DNA of 48,697 bases from Clostridia bacterium (lineage in GTDB: Bacteria > Bacillota > Clostridia > Christensenellales > Aristaeellaceae): the NCBI GenBank assembly GCA_017412715.1, contig JAFPWU010000012.1:1-48697 (forward strand), written 5' to 3'. The notes under the pieces are model-generated. The model made no database searches. It was given only the letters and a program-made list of their open reading frames with translations, and was not told where the DNA came from. Position 1 is the stretch's first letter. Every line of letters begins with the position of its first letter. Positions 1-7,910 of this stretch are shown here, one piece after another. The position numbers and the translations under genes are program-made.

Positions 1-1
1 C

Positions 2-559
2 TTCCTGATGCCCGTGGAAGACGTATTCAGCATTTCCGGCCGCGGCACCGTGGCGACGGGCCGTGTAGAGCGCGGAACGGTGAAGGTGTCTGACCAGGTG
101 GAAATCGTGGGTCTGACGGAAGAGAAGCGGACGACGGTCGTGACGGGCGTGGAAATGTTCCACAAGCTGCTGGACCAGGCGGAAGCGGGCGACAACATCG
201 GCGCGCTGCTGCGCGGCGTACAGCGGAACGAGATCGAGCGCGGCCAGGTGCTGGCGAAGCCCGGCAGCATTCATCCGCACACCCACTGCATCGGCCAGGT
301 GTACGTGCTGACGAAGGAAGAAGGCGGCCGTCATACCCCGTTCTTCAACGGCTACCGTCCTCAGTTCTATTTCCGGACCACGGACGTGACGGGCAACATC
401 AAGCTGCCCGAGGGCGTGGAGATGGTGATGCCCGGTGATAACATCGACATGGAAATCACCCTGATCACTCCCATCGCCATGGAGCAGGGACTGCGCTTCG
501 CTATCCGCGAAGGCGGCCGTACCGTGGGTTCCGGCGTTGTGGCCAAGGTCATCGAATAA
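2..559 (+). CDS. tuf: Elongation factor Tu, C-terminal part (gene cut by window start)
   Basis: EF-Tu delivers aminoacyl-tRNA to the ribosome as a GTP complex in the cytoplasm. The visible 185 residues open in frame with [15 protein letters not shown] and run to VVAKVIE, which are the barrel domains II and III; the GTPase domain lies outside the window. RVERG near the start, [10 protein letters not shown], and the [12 protein letters not shown] segment that contacts tRNA are all intact. The true start is not visible, and the Met codon at 8 is internal. A strong intrinsic terminator follows directly. Identification is certain; what lies upstream (fusA in many Firmicutes) cannot be seen. Confidence 0.98.
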   Translation, partial: FLMPVEDVFSISGRGTVATGRVERGTVKVSDQVEIVGLTEEKRTTVVTGVEMFHKLLDQAEAGDNIGALLRGVQRNEIERGQVLAKPGSIHPHTHCIGQVYVLTKEEGGRHTPFFNGYRPQFYFRTTDVTGNIKLPEGVEMVMPGDNIDMEITLITPIAMEQGLRFAIREGGRTVGSGVVAKVIE

Positions 560-573
560 TCGGTTGATATCCC

Positions 574-607
574 GGAACGCTCCCGGATCGGGAGCGTTCC
601 TTTTTTT
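574..607 (+). terminator. Rho-independent terminator of tuf
   Basis: An 11-bp perfect stem (574-584 with 590-600, GGAACGCTCCC and its complement) has a 5-nt loop and is followed by seven T (601-607). It lies 14 bases after the tuf stop, so it ends the tuf transcript before the TSCPD gene. Confidence 0.93.
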
Positions 608-626
608 GCAAAAAGGGGGAAGAAGA

Positions 627-881
627 GTGTTTACGTATAAAACTCATGGCACCTGCTCGACGTCCATGGATCTGGAGATCGAAGACGGAATCATTACCCA
701 CTGCAAAATTCACCAGGGCTGCAAGGGGAATACCCAGGGCCTGGCCGCCATGGTTATCGGCAGGAACGCGGATGAGGTGGCCAATTTGCTGGAAGGGATT
801 CAGTGCCGCGGCGGAACCTCCTGCCCGGATCAGCTGTCCAAAGCCATCCGGGCCTGTCAGGCGGAAAGGAGTGCCTCTTGA
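627..881 (+). CDS. Small TSCPD-domain protein, unknown function
   Basis: This 84-residue protein (VFTYKTHGTCSTSMDLEIEDG...) fits the short stand-alone TSCPD family (TIGR03905-like). The name motif GTSCPDQL is visible near residues 66-73, and the HGTCS, HCKIHQGC and C-R-GG-TSC cysteines may bind metal. I chose the GTG at 627 because GGGGGAAGA (614-622) lies at correct distance and the protein then starts just before the conserved YKTHGTCS block; an ATG further upstream would run through the tuf terminator. The stop overlaps the TTG start of the helicase, so the two are probably translationally coupled. The biochemical role of this family is not known to me. Confidence 0.8.
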   Translation: MFTYKTHGTCSTSMDLEIEDGIITHCKIHQGCKGNTQGLAAMVIGRNADEVANLLEGIQCRGGTSCPDQLSKAIRACQAERSAS

Positions 882-2053
882 CGGAGCAGATTCCTACAAG
901 CTTTGAAGAGATGGATCTCTCCAGGGAGATCCTGAAGGCCGTGCAGGCGATGGGATTCACCGAACCCTCCACCGTGCAGGCCAAAACCATTCCGCTGATG
1001 ATGCAGGGGATGGATATCAACGCCATCGCGCCGACCGGCACAGGGAAAACCTGCGCCTTCGGCATTCCCATGCTGGAATATGTTCAGCTGAAGGACAGCC
1101 GGGTTCAGGAGGTGGTCCTGGCGCCCACCCGGGAGCTTGCGCTGCAGATCGGCGAGGAGCTGACCCAGCTGGCCAGGTTCATTCAAGGGGTGCGGATCGC
1201 CGTGCTGTACGGGGGACAGAGCATCTCCAAGCAGATTACCCTGCTGAAGCGGAAACCTCAGATTGTCATCTGCACGCCGGGACGCCTGCTGGACCATATG
1301 CAGCGCAGAAACATTTCCCTGGACGCGGTGCATACCATGGTGCTGGATGAAGCGGATGAGATGCTGAACATGGGATTCGTCAAGGACGTGACCAAAATCA
1401 TCGAATCCACGCCCTCGGACCGGCAGCTGGTGCTGTTCTCCGCCACCACGAATCAGGATGTGCTGACCATCGCCTGGAAATATCAGCACGAGCCTATCGA
1501 GGTGACGGTGGAGGCCACGAAGAAGGACCGGCCCCAGATCACCCAGTACGTGATCTCCTGCGAACAGAACGACAAGGACGATCATCTGATGTATCTGCTG
1601 GACGCGAATGTCTACGGCCGGGTGATGATCTTCTGCAATACCAAGTTCATGACCGATAAGCTGACCAGCCGTCTGTGCAGGGAGGGCTACGAGGCCCAGT
1701 GCCTCCATGGGGATATTCCCCAGGCGAAGCGCAATGTGGTCATGAATGACTTCAAACGGGGTAAGTTTCCGATCCTGGTTTCCACGGATGTGGCGGCAAG
1801 AGGCATCGATGTGGATGACGTGGAAGCGGTCATCAATTACGACCTGCCCAATGAAAACGAATACTATCTGCATCGGATCGGCCGGACGGGCCGGGCGCAT
1901 AAGCACGGGGTCAGCTTCTCCCTGGTCACCTTCCGGGAGAGCGTGCGCATGGACGAAATACTCAAGTACATGCTGACCCAACCCACGCCGCTGCATTTCG
2001 AGGACGGAATCCTGAAAAACGAAGAGGGACAGCCTTTCTTCAAGCATATCTGA
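878..2053 (+). CDS. DEAD-box ATP-dependent RNA helicase (CshA/DeaD-like, minimal core)
   Basis: The 391-residue protein contains the helicase core with almost nothing after it. Visible motifs are the Q motif (F9 to Q34), motif I APTGTGKT (51-58), PTREL (about 83), TPGR (about 133), DEAD (157-160), SAT (about 188) and HRIGRTGR (about 332). Such enzymes unwind short RNA duplexes in ribosome assembly or mRNA decay. CshA and DeaD usually carry an RNA-binding C-terminal tail; here the protein stops about 50 residues after motif VI. The start is a TTG at 878, overlapping the previous stop (TTGA) and preceded by AAAGGAG; earlier in-frame ATGs lie inside the TSCPD gene. The exact orthologue among bacterial DEAD-box proteins is not resolved. 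Confidence 0.93.
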   Translation: MTEQIPTSFEEMDLSREILKAVQAMGFTEPSTVQAKTIPLMMQGMDINAIAPTGTGKTCAFGIPMLEYVQLKDSRVQEVVLAPTRELALQIGEELTQLARFIQGVRIAVLYGGQSISKQITLLKRKPQIVICTPGRLLDHMQRRNISLDAVHTMVLDEADEMLNMGFVKDVTKIIESTPSDRQLVLFSATTNQDVLTIAWKYQHEPIEVTVEATKKDRPQITQYVISCEQNDKDDHLMYLLDANVYGRVMIFCNTKFMTDKLTSRLCREGYEAQCLHGDIPQAKRNVVMNDFKRGKFPILVSTDVAARGIDVDDVEAVINYDLPNENEYYLHRIGRTGRAHKHGVSFSLVTFRESVRMDEILKYMLTQPTPLHFEDGILKNEEGQPFFKHI

Positions 2054-2093
2054 TCAGGGAGACCCGGAGAGGAAAAACGGGGACGAAACGGGA

Positions 2094-5000
2094 ATGCGAC
2101 TGAAAAAACTGGAACTGTACGGATTCAAATCCTTTGCCCAGCGGACGGAAATCGTGCTGAATGAAGGAATTACGGCCATTGTGGGCCCCAATGGATCCGG
2201 CAAGAGCAATATCGGCGACGCGGTCCGGTGGGTGCTGGGAGAGCAGAGTGCCAAGCTGCTGCGGGGAGCCAGCATGCAGGATGTCATCTTTAACGGCACC
2301 CAGAAGCGGAAACCCCTGAGCTACTGCGAGGTGTCCCTGGTTTTTGAGAATGAAGACCGGGCGCTGCCGCTGGACTATGCCGAGGTGATGGTGACCCGCC
2401 GGGTCTATCGGACCGGGGAGAGCGAATACTTTCTGAACCGGTCGGCCTGCCGCCTGAAGGACGTGGTGGATCTCTTCCGGGATACGGGCATCGGGAAGGA
2501 AGGATATTCCATCATCGGCCAGGGAAGGATCGATGAAATCCTGAGTCGGAAGGGAGAAGACCGGCGGCTGGTGTTTGAGGAGGCCGCGGGCATCGTCAAA
2601 TTCCGGGCCAGAAAGGAAGAGGCGGACCGGAAGCTGGCCCATACCCAGGAGAATCTGAGCCGGGTGGACGATATTCTGGACGAGCTGAAGAAGCGGCTGG
2701 AGCCCCTGGAGGAGGAAGCGAAAAACGCCAGGATCTATCTGGATCTGAGCGCCGAGCTGAAGCACCTGGATCTGAACCTGTTCCTTGTTCGCAGCGACCG
2801 GATGGAGTCCAGACTGAGGGAATTGGACAGCGGATTGCAGGCGATGCGGGCGGTGCTGGACCAGGCGGAGGTCACCCTGCAGGAGAAAGCCGTGGCCCGG
2901 GATGGCCTGCAGGCAGAGATCGCGGCGCTGGAGGAGAAGATCTCCGGCGCGCATGCGGCGGTCATGGAGGGCATGGAAGCGCTCCATCAGGCTCAGGACG
3001 CGGTTCGCCGGGTGGAGGAAAGGCAGGAACGCAGGCAGGAAAACCGGCAGCGGCTGGAAGCGGAGCAGGCGGAAGCGGCGGAAAGACTGAGGTCGCTGGA
3101 AACGGTTTTCGCGGACAGCGAAAGCGGAGCGGAGGCCAGAAGCCGCCTGATGGCGGAGAAGGAAGCGGCCCTGGAGTCGGCCCAGCAGGCGGAAGAAAAG
3201 GCCAGAGCCCAGGAGGCGGAACGGGAAGAAGCCCTGGTGGCCCAGCAGACCGCCGTCATGGAAGCCATGAACAGGCATGCGGCGGCGCTGAATAACCAGA
3301 CCCGGCTGAAGACCATGTTCAGCACCATGGAATCCAGGCTGCAGGAGATTACGGTAACCTGCGGGGAGCTGAGCAGGGAGGCCAGGGAAAAAGAGGATGC
3401 CGTGTGGGCGGCCCGGGAGCTGCTGCACCGGGAAGAGGATGGACAGAAGCAGCTGACGGAAGCCTGGCAGGACAGCGTAAACCGGCTGAATGAAGCGGAT
3501 GCCGCAGTGATCCGGGCCCGGCAGGAATATGACCGGAAACTGGCGGAGATGCGGGACATGGGGTCCCGGCAGAAGCTGCTGGCGGAGATGAGCCGGGAGA
3601 TGGAGGGCTATGCCCATTCCGTCCGCGCCGCCATGAAGCAGGCCAGAGAAGGAAAAATGGACGGGGTGCACGGGGTGCTGAGCCAGCTGATCCGTGTGCC
3701 GCAGAAATACGAGACGGCTCTTGATATGGTGCTGGGGGCGACCCAGCAGAACATCGTGACGGAGGATGAGGAGACCGCAAAGCAGCTGATCGAATATCTG
3801 CGGCGGAATCATCTGGGCCGGGCGACCTTCCTGCCCATCAGCTCGGTACGGTCCCGGGTGCTGGAACCCAGGGAACGGGAGGTGCTGAGCATGCCCGGGT
3901 GTCTGGGCGTGGCCTCCGAACTGGTGGAATGCGACGGGCGCTTCCGGGGCGTGGTGGAAAACCTGCTGGGCAGGACGGTGATTGCGGAAAACCTGGACGC
4001 GGGAATCGCCATTATGCGTCGGGGGCGGCATGCTTTCCGGCTGGTGACCCTGCAGGGAGATGTGATGCACTCCGGCGGTTCCATGACCGGAGGATCCGTT
4101 TCCTCCCGGAATGTGAACCTTTTCTCCCGGGAGCGGGAACTGAAGGAGCTGACGGAAAAGCTGACGGCGGGGCGGCAGGAGCTGGAAACGCTGCAGGAAG
4201 CCATGCGGAAGGGGCAGGAGAAGAAAGATGCCCTGAAGGCGGAGAGCGCGGAGGCGCTGGAGGCGCTGCATCAGCAGGAGATCGCCGTGGCCCGGGAGAC
4301 GGAGCATGTGCAGAATGCCGAGAGCGACCGGAACGGGCTCGCCATGCGGCTGTCCGAATCAGAAGCGGCCCGGGAACAGCTGATGGAAGGACTGAACCAG
4401 ATCCGGGAACAGCTGTCCATGGTATCCGGAGACACGGAGACCCAGGAGCGGTCCCGGGAGGAGATGGAGCAGGAAACCGCCCGGCTGCAGGACCAGCTGA
4501 CGGAAGCGAGGACGCTGACAGAGGAGGCTTCCGCCGAAACGCTGCGACTGACCCTGGAGGTCAGCGACCTGAGGCATGAGGCGGAAACCCTGCAGCGGGA
4601 CGGAGAACGCTTCCGGCAGGAACAGGAGAGCGTGCGCAGGAGCCAGGAGAGACGGGCACAGGAGCTGATCCGCATGGACGCGGAGGAAAAGGAAGACGCC
4701 GGGACCCTGGAAACGCTGCAGGCGGCGGAGCGGGAAGTGAGGAAGACCCAGGCCGGCCGGGAGGAAGTGATCCGTTCCCTGGAGGAGACCAGAAGCGGAA
4801 AGCAGCATGCCCTGCGGGAGATTCTCTCGGATATCGAGGGGATGCATGAGGCCCGGAGGCGGGATGAGGAGAAGAACCATCGGCTGGAGTTGAACCGAAC
4901 CCGGACGGAAGGGGAATTGAAGGCTCTGCGGGACAGAATCTGGAACACCTATGAGATGACCTACGCCATGGCGGAGGAATTCCGCCAGACGGAAGGATTC

Positions 5001-5663
5001 AACCTGACCGAAGCGGACCGCAGAGCGGCCCAGATCGCCGCGGAAATACGGGGCCTGGGGGTTGTAAACGTCAAGGCGGTGGAACAGTATGCCGAGACAA
5101 AGGCCCGGGTGGACGAGATGAGCGGACAGCGGGAGGATCTGGAGAAGGCGGAAAAGGATCTGAAAGATCTGATCGCCCGGCTGCTGACCCAGATGGAGAG
5201 TACCTTTGTGGAGAACTTTACGCTGCTGCAGGGGTACTTCAGCGAGACCTTCCGGAGGCTCTTCGGAGGCGGGCAGGCGGAACTGATCCTGACGGATCCC
5301 TCCGATCCGCTGAACTGCGGAATCGAGATCAATGCCCAGCCGCCGGGAAAGAAGCTGCAGCTGCTGACGCTGCTGTCCGGCGGCGAGCGTACGCTGACTG
5401 CCATTGCGATCCTGTTCGCGACACTGAAGCTGAAACCTACGCCCTTCTGCATTCTGGATGAGATTGAAGCAGCGCTGGATGATGCCAACATCGGCTACTT
5501 CGCGGATTACCTGGTGGAATATTCCAGGGAGACCCAGTTTGTGGTGGTCACCCACAGGAAGGGAACCATGGAACGGGCGAACGGGCTGTACGGCGTGTCC
5601 ATGGAGGAGCAGGGGGTCAGCAGGATCGTTTCGGTATCGCTGCAGGATTATCAGGAATCGTGA
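2094..5663 (+). CDS. smc: Chromosome partition protein SMC
   Basis: SMC is the ATPase of the bacterial condensin complex (with ScpA and ScpB) that compacts and segregates the chromosome. The 1189-residue length is typical. Walker A GPNGSGKS is at 31-38; long coiled coils rich in E, R, A and Q flank a hinge at about 520-680 (VHGVLSQLIRV...); the signature LSGGE is at 1094-1098 and Walker B (ILDEIEAALDD) about 25 residues later. In many Firmicutes smc lies between rnc and ftsY; here it follows a DEAD-box helicase after 40 bases with no promoter I can see, so it may be read from the helicase transcript. Start ATG at 2094; the Shine-Dalgarno sequence is weak. Confidence 0.98.
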   Translation: MRLKKLELYGFKSFAQRTEIVLNEGITAIVGPNGSGKSNIGDAVRWVLGEQSAKLLRGASMQDVIFNGTQKRKPLSYCEVSLVFENEDRALPLDYAEVMVTRRVYRTGESEYFLNRSACRLKDVVDLFRDTGIGKEGYSIIGQGRIDEILSRKGEDRRLVFEEAAGIVKFRARKEEADRKLAHTQENLSRVDDILDELKKRLEPLEEEAKNARIYLDLSAELKHLDLNLFLVRSDRMESRLRELDSGLQAMRAVLDQAEVTLQEKAVARDGLQAEIAALEEKISGAHAAVMEGMEALHQAQDAVRRVEERQERRQENRQRLEAEQAEAAERLRSLETVFADSESGAEARSRLMAEKEAALESAQQAEEKARAQEAEREEALVAQQTAVMEAMNRHAAALNNQTRLKTMFSTMESRLQEITVTCGELSREAREKEDAVWAARELLHREEDGQKQLTEAWQDSVNRLNEADAAVIRARQEYDRKLAEMRDMGSRQKLLAEMSREMEGYAHSVRAAMKQAREGKMDGVHGVLSQLIRVPQKYETALDMVLGATQQNIVTEDEETAKQLIEYLRRNHLGRATFLPISSVRSRVLEPREREVLSMPGCLGVASELVECDGRFRGVVENLLGRTVIAENLDAGIAIMRRGRHAFRLVTLQGDVMHSGGSMTGGSVSSRNVNLFSRERELKELTEKLTAGRQELETLQEAMRKGQEKKDALKAESAEALEALHQQEIAVARETEHVQNAESDRNGLAMRLSESEAAREQLMEGLNQIREQLSMVSGDTETQERSREEMEQETARLQDQLTEARTLTEEASAETLRLTLEVSDLRHEAETLQRDGERFRQEQESVRRSQERRAQELIRMDAEEKEDAGTLETLQAAEREVRKTQAGREEVIRSLEETRSGKQHALREILSDIEGMHEARRRDEEKNHRLELNRTRTEGELKALRDRIWNTYEMTYAMAEEFRQTEGFNLTEADRRAAQIAAEIRGLGVVNVKAVEQYAETKARVDEMSGQREDLEKAEKDLKDLIARLLTQMESTFVENFTLLQGYFSETFRRLFGGGQAELILTDPSDPLNCGIEINAQPPGKKLQLLTLLSGGERTLTAIAILFATLKLKPTPFCILDEIEAALDDANIGYFADYLVEYSRETQFVVVTHRKGTMERANGLYGVSMEEQGVSRIVSVSLQDYQES

Positions 5664-5665
5664 CG

Positions 5666-5689
5666 GGAGGCGGTTTTCCGCCTCCTTTT
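5666..5689 (+). terminator. Intrinsic terminator after smc
   Basis: A perfect 8-bp stem GGAGGCGG/CCGCCTCC (5666-5673, 5678-5685) with a TTTT loop is followed by TTTT (5686-5689), starting 3 bases after the smc stop. The T-run is short, so termination may be partial. Confidence 0.8.
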
Positions 5690-5822
5690 CCTGTACCCCC
5701 ATCCATCGAAGAGAGATAGGAAGTAAAATCGAAAAACGTATCAGAGGCCCCGGCTGAGGCAGGAAGACGGCCGCCCGGCCGGCCCTCCGGCCCCTTCCGC
5801 AGGGCGGGTCAGGCCGGCGGAT

Positions 5823-5872
5823 GAAAAACGAAGAAAGGACAATTCCTGAAAAACGAAGAAAGGACAATTCCT
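5823..5872 (+). repeat. Perfect tandem duplication, 2 x 25 bp
   Basis: The unit at 5823-5847 (starts GAAAAACGAAG, ends CAATTCCT) is repeated without change at 5848-5872. The second copy ends 3 bases before the -35 box of the next promoter. It could be a duplicated regulator site or a recent slippage event. Confidence 0.95.
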
Positions 5873-5875
5873 CGC

Positions 5876-5905
5876 TTGACAGGGGAAGGAAGTCACCGGT
5901 ATGAT
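5876..5905 (+). promoter_or_regulatory. SigA-type promoter for the LysA-like gene
   Basis: TTGACA (5876-5881), an 18-base spacer and TATGAT (5900-5905) match the vegetative consensus at 11 of 12 positions. It lies about 60 bases upstream of the start codon at 5967. Confidence 0.85.
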
Positions 5906-5966
5906 GGGCGGTATCTGAGGGCGGGGACATACCGGAGGGGGACCGCCCGGAAAAGGAGATCCGGAA

Positions 5967-7223
5967 ATGCCTAATTTTTCACGGGGAGATCAGGTCTTCG
6001 CAGACGCAGCGCAACGCTTTCCTACTCCCTTTCATCTGTATGACGAAGAAGGAATCCGACAGCGGGCCCGCCTGCTGAACCGGGCTTTTTCCTGGTGCCC
6101 GGATTTCCGGGAGTATTTTGCGGTAAAGGCGCTGCCCACGCCGGCGATTCTGCGGATCATGAAGGAGGAAGGCTGCGGGCTGGACTGTTCTTCCGCGACG
6201 GAGCTGACCCTGGCGAAGGCCTGCGGCTTTGCGGGAGAGGAGATCATGTTTTCCGCCAATGCCATGCCTCCGGAAGAATATGAACAGGCAAGGGGACTGG
6301 GTGCCATCATCAACCTGGATGACGCCAGTGATCTGGATCTGCTGGCGGCGCATGGAGGCATTCCGGAAATGATCTGTCTGAGGTATAATCCGGGCGGAGA
6401 TTTCTCCATCGGGAATACCATCATGGGAAACCCGGGGGAGGCCAAGTACGGCATGCCGGAGGATCAGCTGGAGTCGACCCTTGAACAGGCTGTCGGCCAG
6501 GGCGTGAAGCGCTTTGGACTCCATGCCTTCCTTTCCTCAAATACCATGGCGGCGGGATATTATCCCCAGCTGGCGGGTATCCTGCTTCGCCTGGGAAAGA
6601 AACTGGCGGAAAGATGCGGGGCAGCCTTCTCATTTATCAACCTGTCCGGCGGCATCGGAATCCCTTACAGACCGGACGAGCAGGAGATTGACATCCTGGC
6701 GGTGGGCGAAGAAGTCCGGAAGGTCTACGGGGAAATCTGTCCGGAGGGGGGCGTTGCCCTGAAGAGCGAGCTGGGCCGCTGGATGACCGGCCCCTGCGGA
6801 TGGCTTGTGACCCGGGCGGTGCATGAGAAAAAAATCCACCGGGACTATATCGGGGTGGATGCCTGCGCGGTGAACCTGATGCGGCCTGCCATGTACGGGG
6901 CGTATCACCACATCACGGTGTGCGGGAAGCGAACCGCGGCGGCGGACCGGGTTTACGACGTAACCGGCTGCCTCTGCGAAAATAACGATAAGTTCGCCAT
7001 CCAGCGGAAGCTGCCGAAGATTGAAATTGGAGATCTGCTGGTGATCCACGACACCGGGGCCCATGGGTACGCCATGGGATACAATTACAACGGGCGGCTC
7101 AGAAGCGCGGAAATTCTGTATACCGGAGACGGAGAATACCGCCTGATCCGCCGGGCGGAGACTCCCCGGGACTATTTTGCGACCCTGGATGTGGATTGCG
7201 CAGCGGAAGAGCTGGGATGCTGA
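5967..7223 (+). CDS. lysA: Diaminopimelate decarboxylase-type PLP enzyme
   Basis: This 418-residue fold-type III PLP enzyme most likely turns meso-diaminopimelate into lysine. The PLP lysine is K54 in YFAVKALPTP, which fits the family's Y-A-x-K pattern. The glycine loop SGGIGIPYRP (about 226) and ELGR (about 268) bind the phosphate, and CENND (about 337) supplies the active-site cysteine from the partner subunit; the usual form is CES-D, so this is a variant. RPAMYGAYH is typical of DAP decarboxylases. Start ATG 5967 has AAAGGAG upstream. It stands alone with its own promoter. A related decarboxylase (for example carboxynorspermidine or ornithine type) is possible but less likely given length and motifs. 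Confidence 0.85.
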   Translation: MPNFSRGDQVFADAAQRFPTPFHLYDEEGIRQRARLLNRAFSWCPDFREYFAVKALPTPAILRIMKEEGCGLDCSSATELTLAKACGFAGEEIMFSANAMPPEEYEQARGLGAIINLDDASDLDLLAAHGGIPEMICLRYNPGGDFSIGNTIMGNPGEAKYGMPEDQLESTLEQAVGQGVKRFGLHAFLSSNTMAAGYYPQLAGILLRLGKKLAERCGAAFSFINLSGGIGIPYRPDEQEIDILAVGEEVRKVYGEICPEGGVALKSELGRWMTGPCGWLVTRAVHEKKIHRDYIGVDACAVNLMRPAMYGAYHHITVCGKRTAAADRVYDVTGCLCENNDKFAIQRKLPKIEIGDLLVIHDTGAHGYAMGYNYNGRLRSAEILYTGDGEYRLIRRAETPRDYFATLDVDCAAEELGC

Positions 7224-7365
7224 AGGAACGGATCTTTTCGGACGGAAAGGATGCCGACAGCGCTTTTCGGATTCGAAGAGAAGGGAAATTCTGGGCTGAA
7301 AGAGAAGAAAAGCGGACAAAACCGGCCAAACCCTTTGAAAATATTGATTTTTCCTTAAAAAAAGT

Positions 7366-7394
7366 TTGCGTTATAGCATATGATGTGCTATAAT
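7366..7394 (+). promoter_or_regulatory. Promoter of the HU gene
   Basis: A perfect TATAAT (7389-7394) is preceded at 17 bases by TTGCGT (7366-7371), a weak -35. An A/T-rich tract lies just upstream (7341-7364) and may act as an UP element, as expected for a highly expressed gene. Confidence 0.75.
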
Positions 7395-7439
7395 CCCACT
7401 GAAATTGAGCCCTACGGGGCGGAAAGGAAGTACTGACTG

Positions 7440-7712
7440 ATGAATAAGGGAGAACTGATTAATGCTGTGGCCGCAGCTGGCCTGACCAAGAAGGATGCCG
7501 GGATTGCCGTGGACGCCGTATTCGCGACCATCGGTGATGAGCTGGCCAAGGGCGGCAGCGTGGCGCTGCTGGGCTTTGGTACCTTCAGCGTGAAAGAGCG
7601 CGCTGCCCGTGAAGGCCGTAATCCCCGGACCGGCGAGACCGTGAAGATCGCCGCCACCAAGGTGCCCGCTTTCAAGGCTGGCAAGGGCCTGAAGGACAAG
7701 GTGGCCAAGTAA
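7440..7712 (+). CDS. hup: HU-family DNA-binding protein
   Basis: This 90-residue protein ([21 protein letters not shown]...) is a full-length HU, a homodimeric nucleoid protein that bends DNA. GFGTFSV, the RNPRTGE arm tip with the DNA-intercalating proline, and the [11 protein letters not shown] end are all intact. The codon use is strongly biased to C/G-ending codons, as in highly expressed genes. Start ATG 7440 follows GGAAAGGA. It is monocistronic, with its own promoter and a terminator 28 bases after the stop. Confidence 0.97.
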   Translation: MNKGELINAVAAAGLTKKDAGIAVDAVFATIGDELAKGGSVALLGFGTFSVKERAAREGRNPRTGETVKIAATKVPAFKAGKGLKDKVAK

Positions 7713-7740
7713 TTAGATCCTTGGAATATGCGATATTTTG

Positions 7741-7765
7741 CCCGTGACATGTGTCACGGGTTTTT
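7741..7765 (+). terminator. Intrinsic terminator of hup
   Basis: Perfect 8-bp stem CCCGTGAC/GTCACGGG (7741-7748, 7753-7760) with an ATGT loop, then five T (7761-7765). The T-run merges into the first ARG box of the next operon. Confidence 0.92.
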
Positions 7766-7778
7766 GAATTATTATTCG
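7765..7778 (+). promoter_or_regulatory. Probable ARG box 1 (ArgR/AhrC operator)
   Basis: TGAATTATTATTCG agrees at 13 of 14 positions with the ARG box pattern TGAATWWWWATTCA bound by ArgR-type arginine repressors. It lies 8 bases upstream of the argC -35 box. No argR gene is in the window. Confidence 0.75.
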
Positions 7779-7786
7779 AAATAAAC

Positions 7787-7814
7787 TTGACAAAATGGGC
7801 ACTATATGCATAAT
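7787..7814 (+). promoter_or_regulatory. Promoter of the argCJBD operon
   Basis: TTGACA (7787-7792), a 16-base spacer and CATAAT (7809-7814) form a good SigA promoter. It gives a leader of about 90 bases before the argC start at 7911. The -10 box lies inside the second ARG-like palindrome. Confidence 0.82.
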
Positions 7815-7820
7815 TATGCA
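7807..7820 (+). promoter_or_regulatory. Probable ARG box 2 over the -10 box
   Basis: TGCATAATTATGCA is a perfect 14-bp palindrome that differs from the ARG box TGAATAATTATTCA only by two symmetric changes. Its centre is 42 bp from that of box 1, about four helical turns, so one hexamer or two trimers could hold both. It covers the -10 box, the position expected for repression. Confidence 0.65.
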
Positions 7821-7910
7821 GGAAACATGCATGAACCCAATGGAGACGCAGCAGGAGCTCCCGGGACAGGTTCCACCGGGGGAAGAGTTACGAAGGAGGT
7901 CCGGAAGGAT

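Larger units (their letters stand above)
5690..5966 (+). other. Intergenic region smc-lysA: tandem 25-bp duplication and promoter
   Basis: No gene is supported here. The stretch holds GC-rich unstructured sequence (5690-5820), a perfect tandem duplication of 25 bp (5823-5872), a consensus-like promoter (5876-5905) and the ribosome site AAAGGAG just before the start codon at 5967. Confidence 0.75.

Noticed and set aside
857-2047. Long antisense frame across the helicase gene
   Set aside because: A shadow of a well-supported gene; no motif, no start signal.
2040-4307. Very long open frame antisense to smc (over 700 codons), and a similar one at 4359-5930
   Set aside because: It mirrors the coiled-coil coding bias of smc in a GC-rich genome; the product is low-complexity, rich in L, P, Q and R, with no ribosome site.
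7779-7910. Longer ArgC starting at ATG 7806
   Set aside because: That ATG lies upstream of the -10 box and the added residues do not resemble ArgC.
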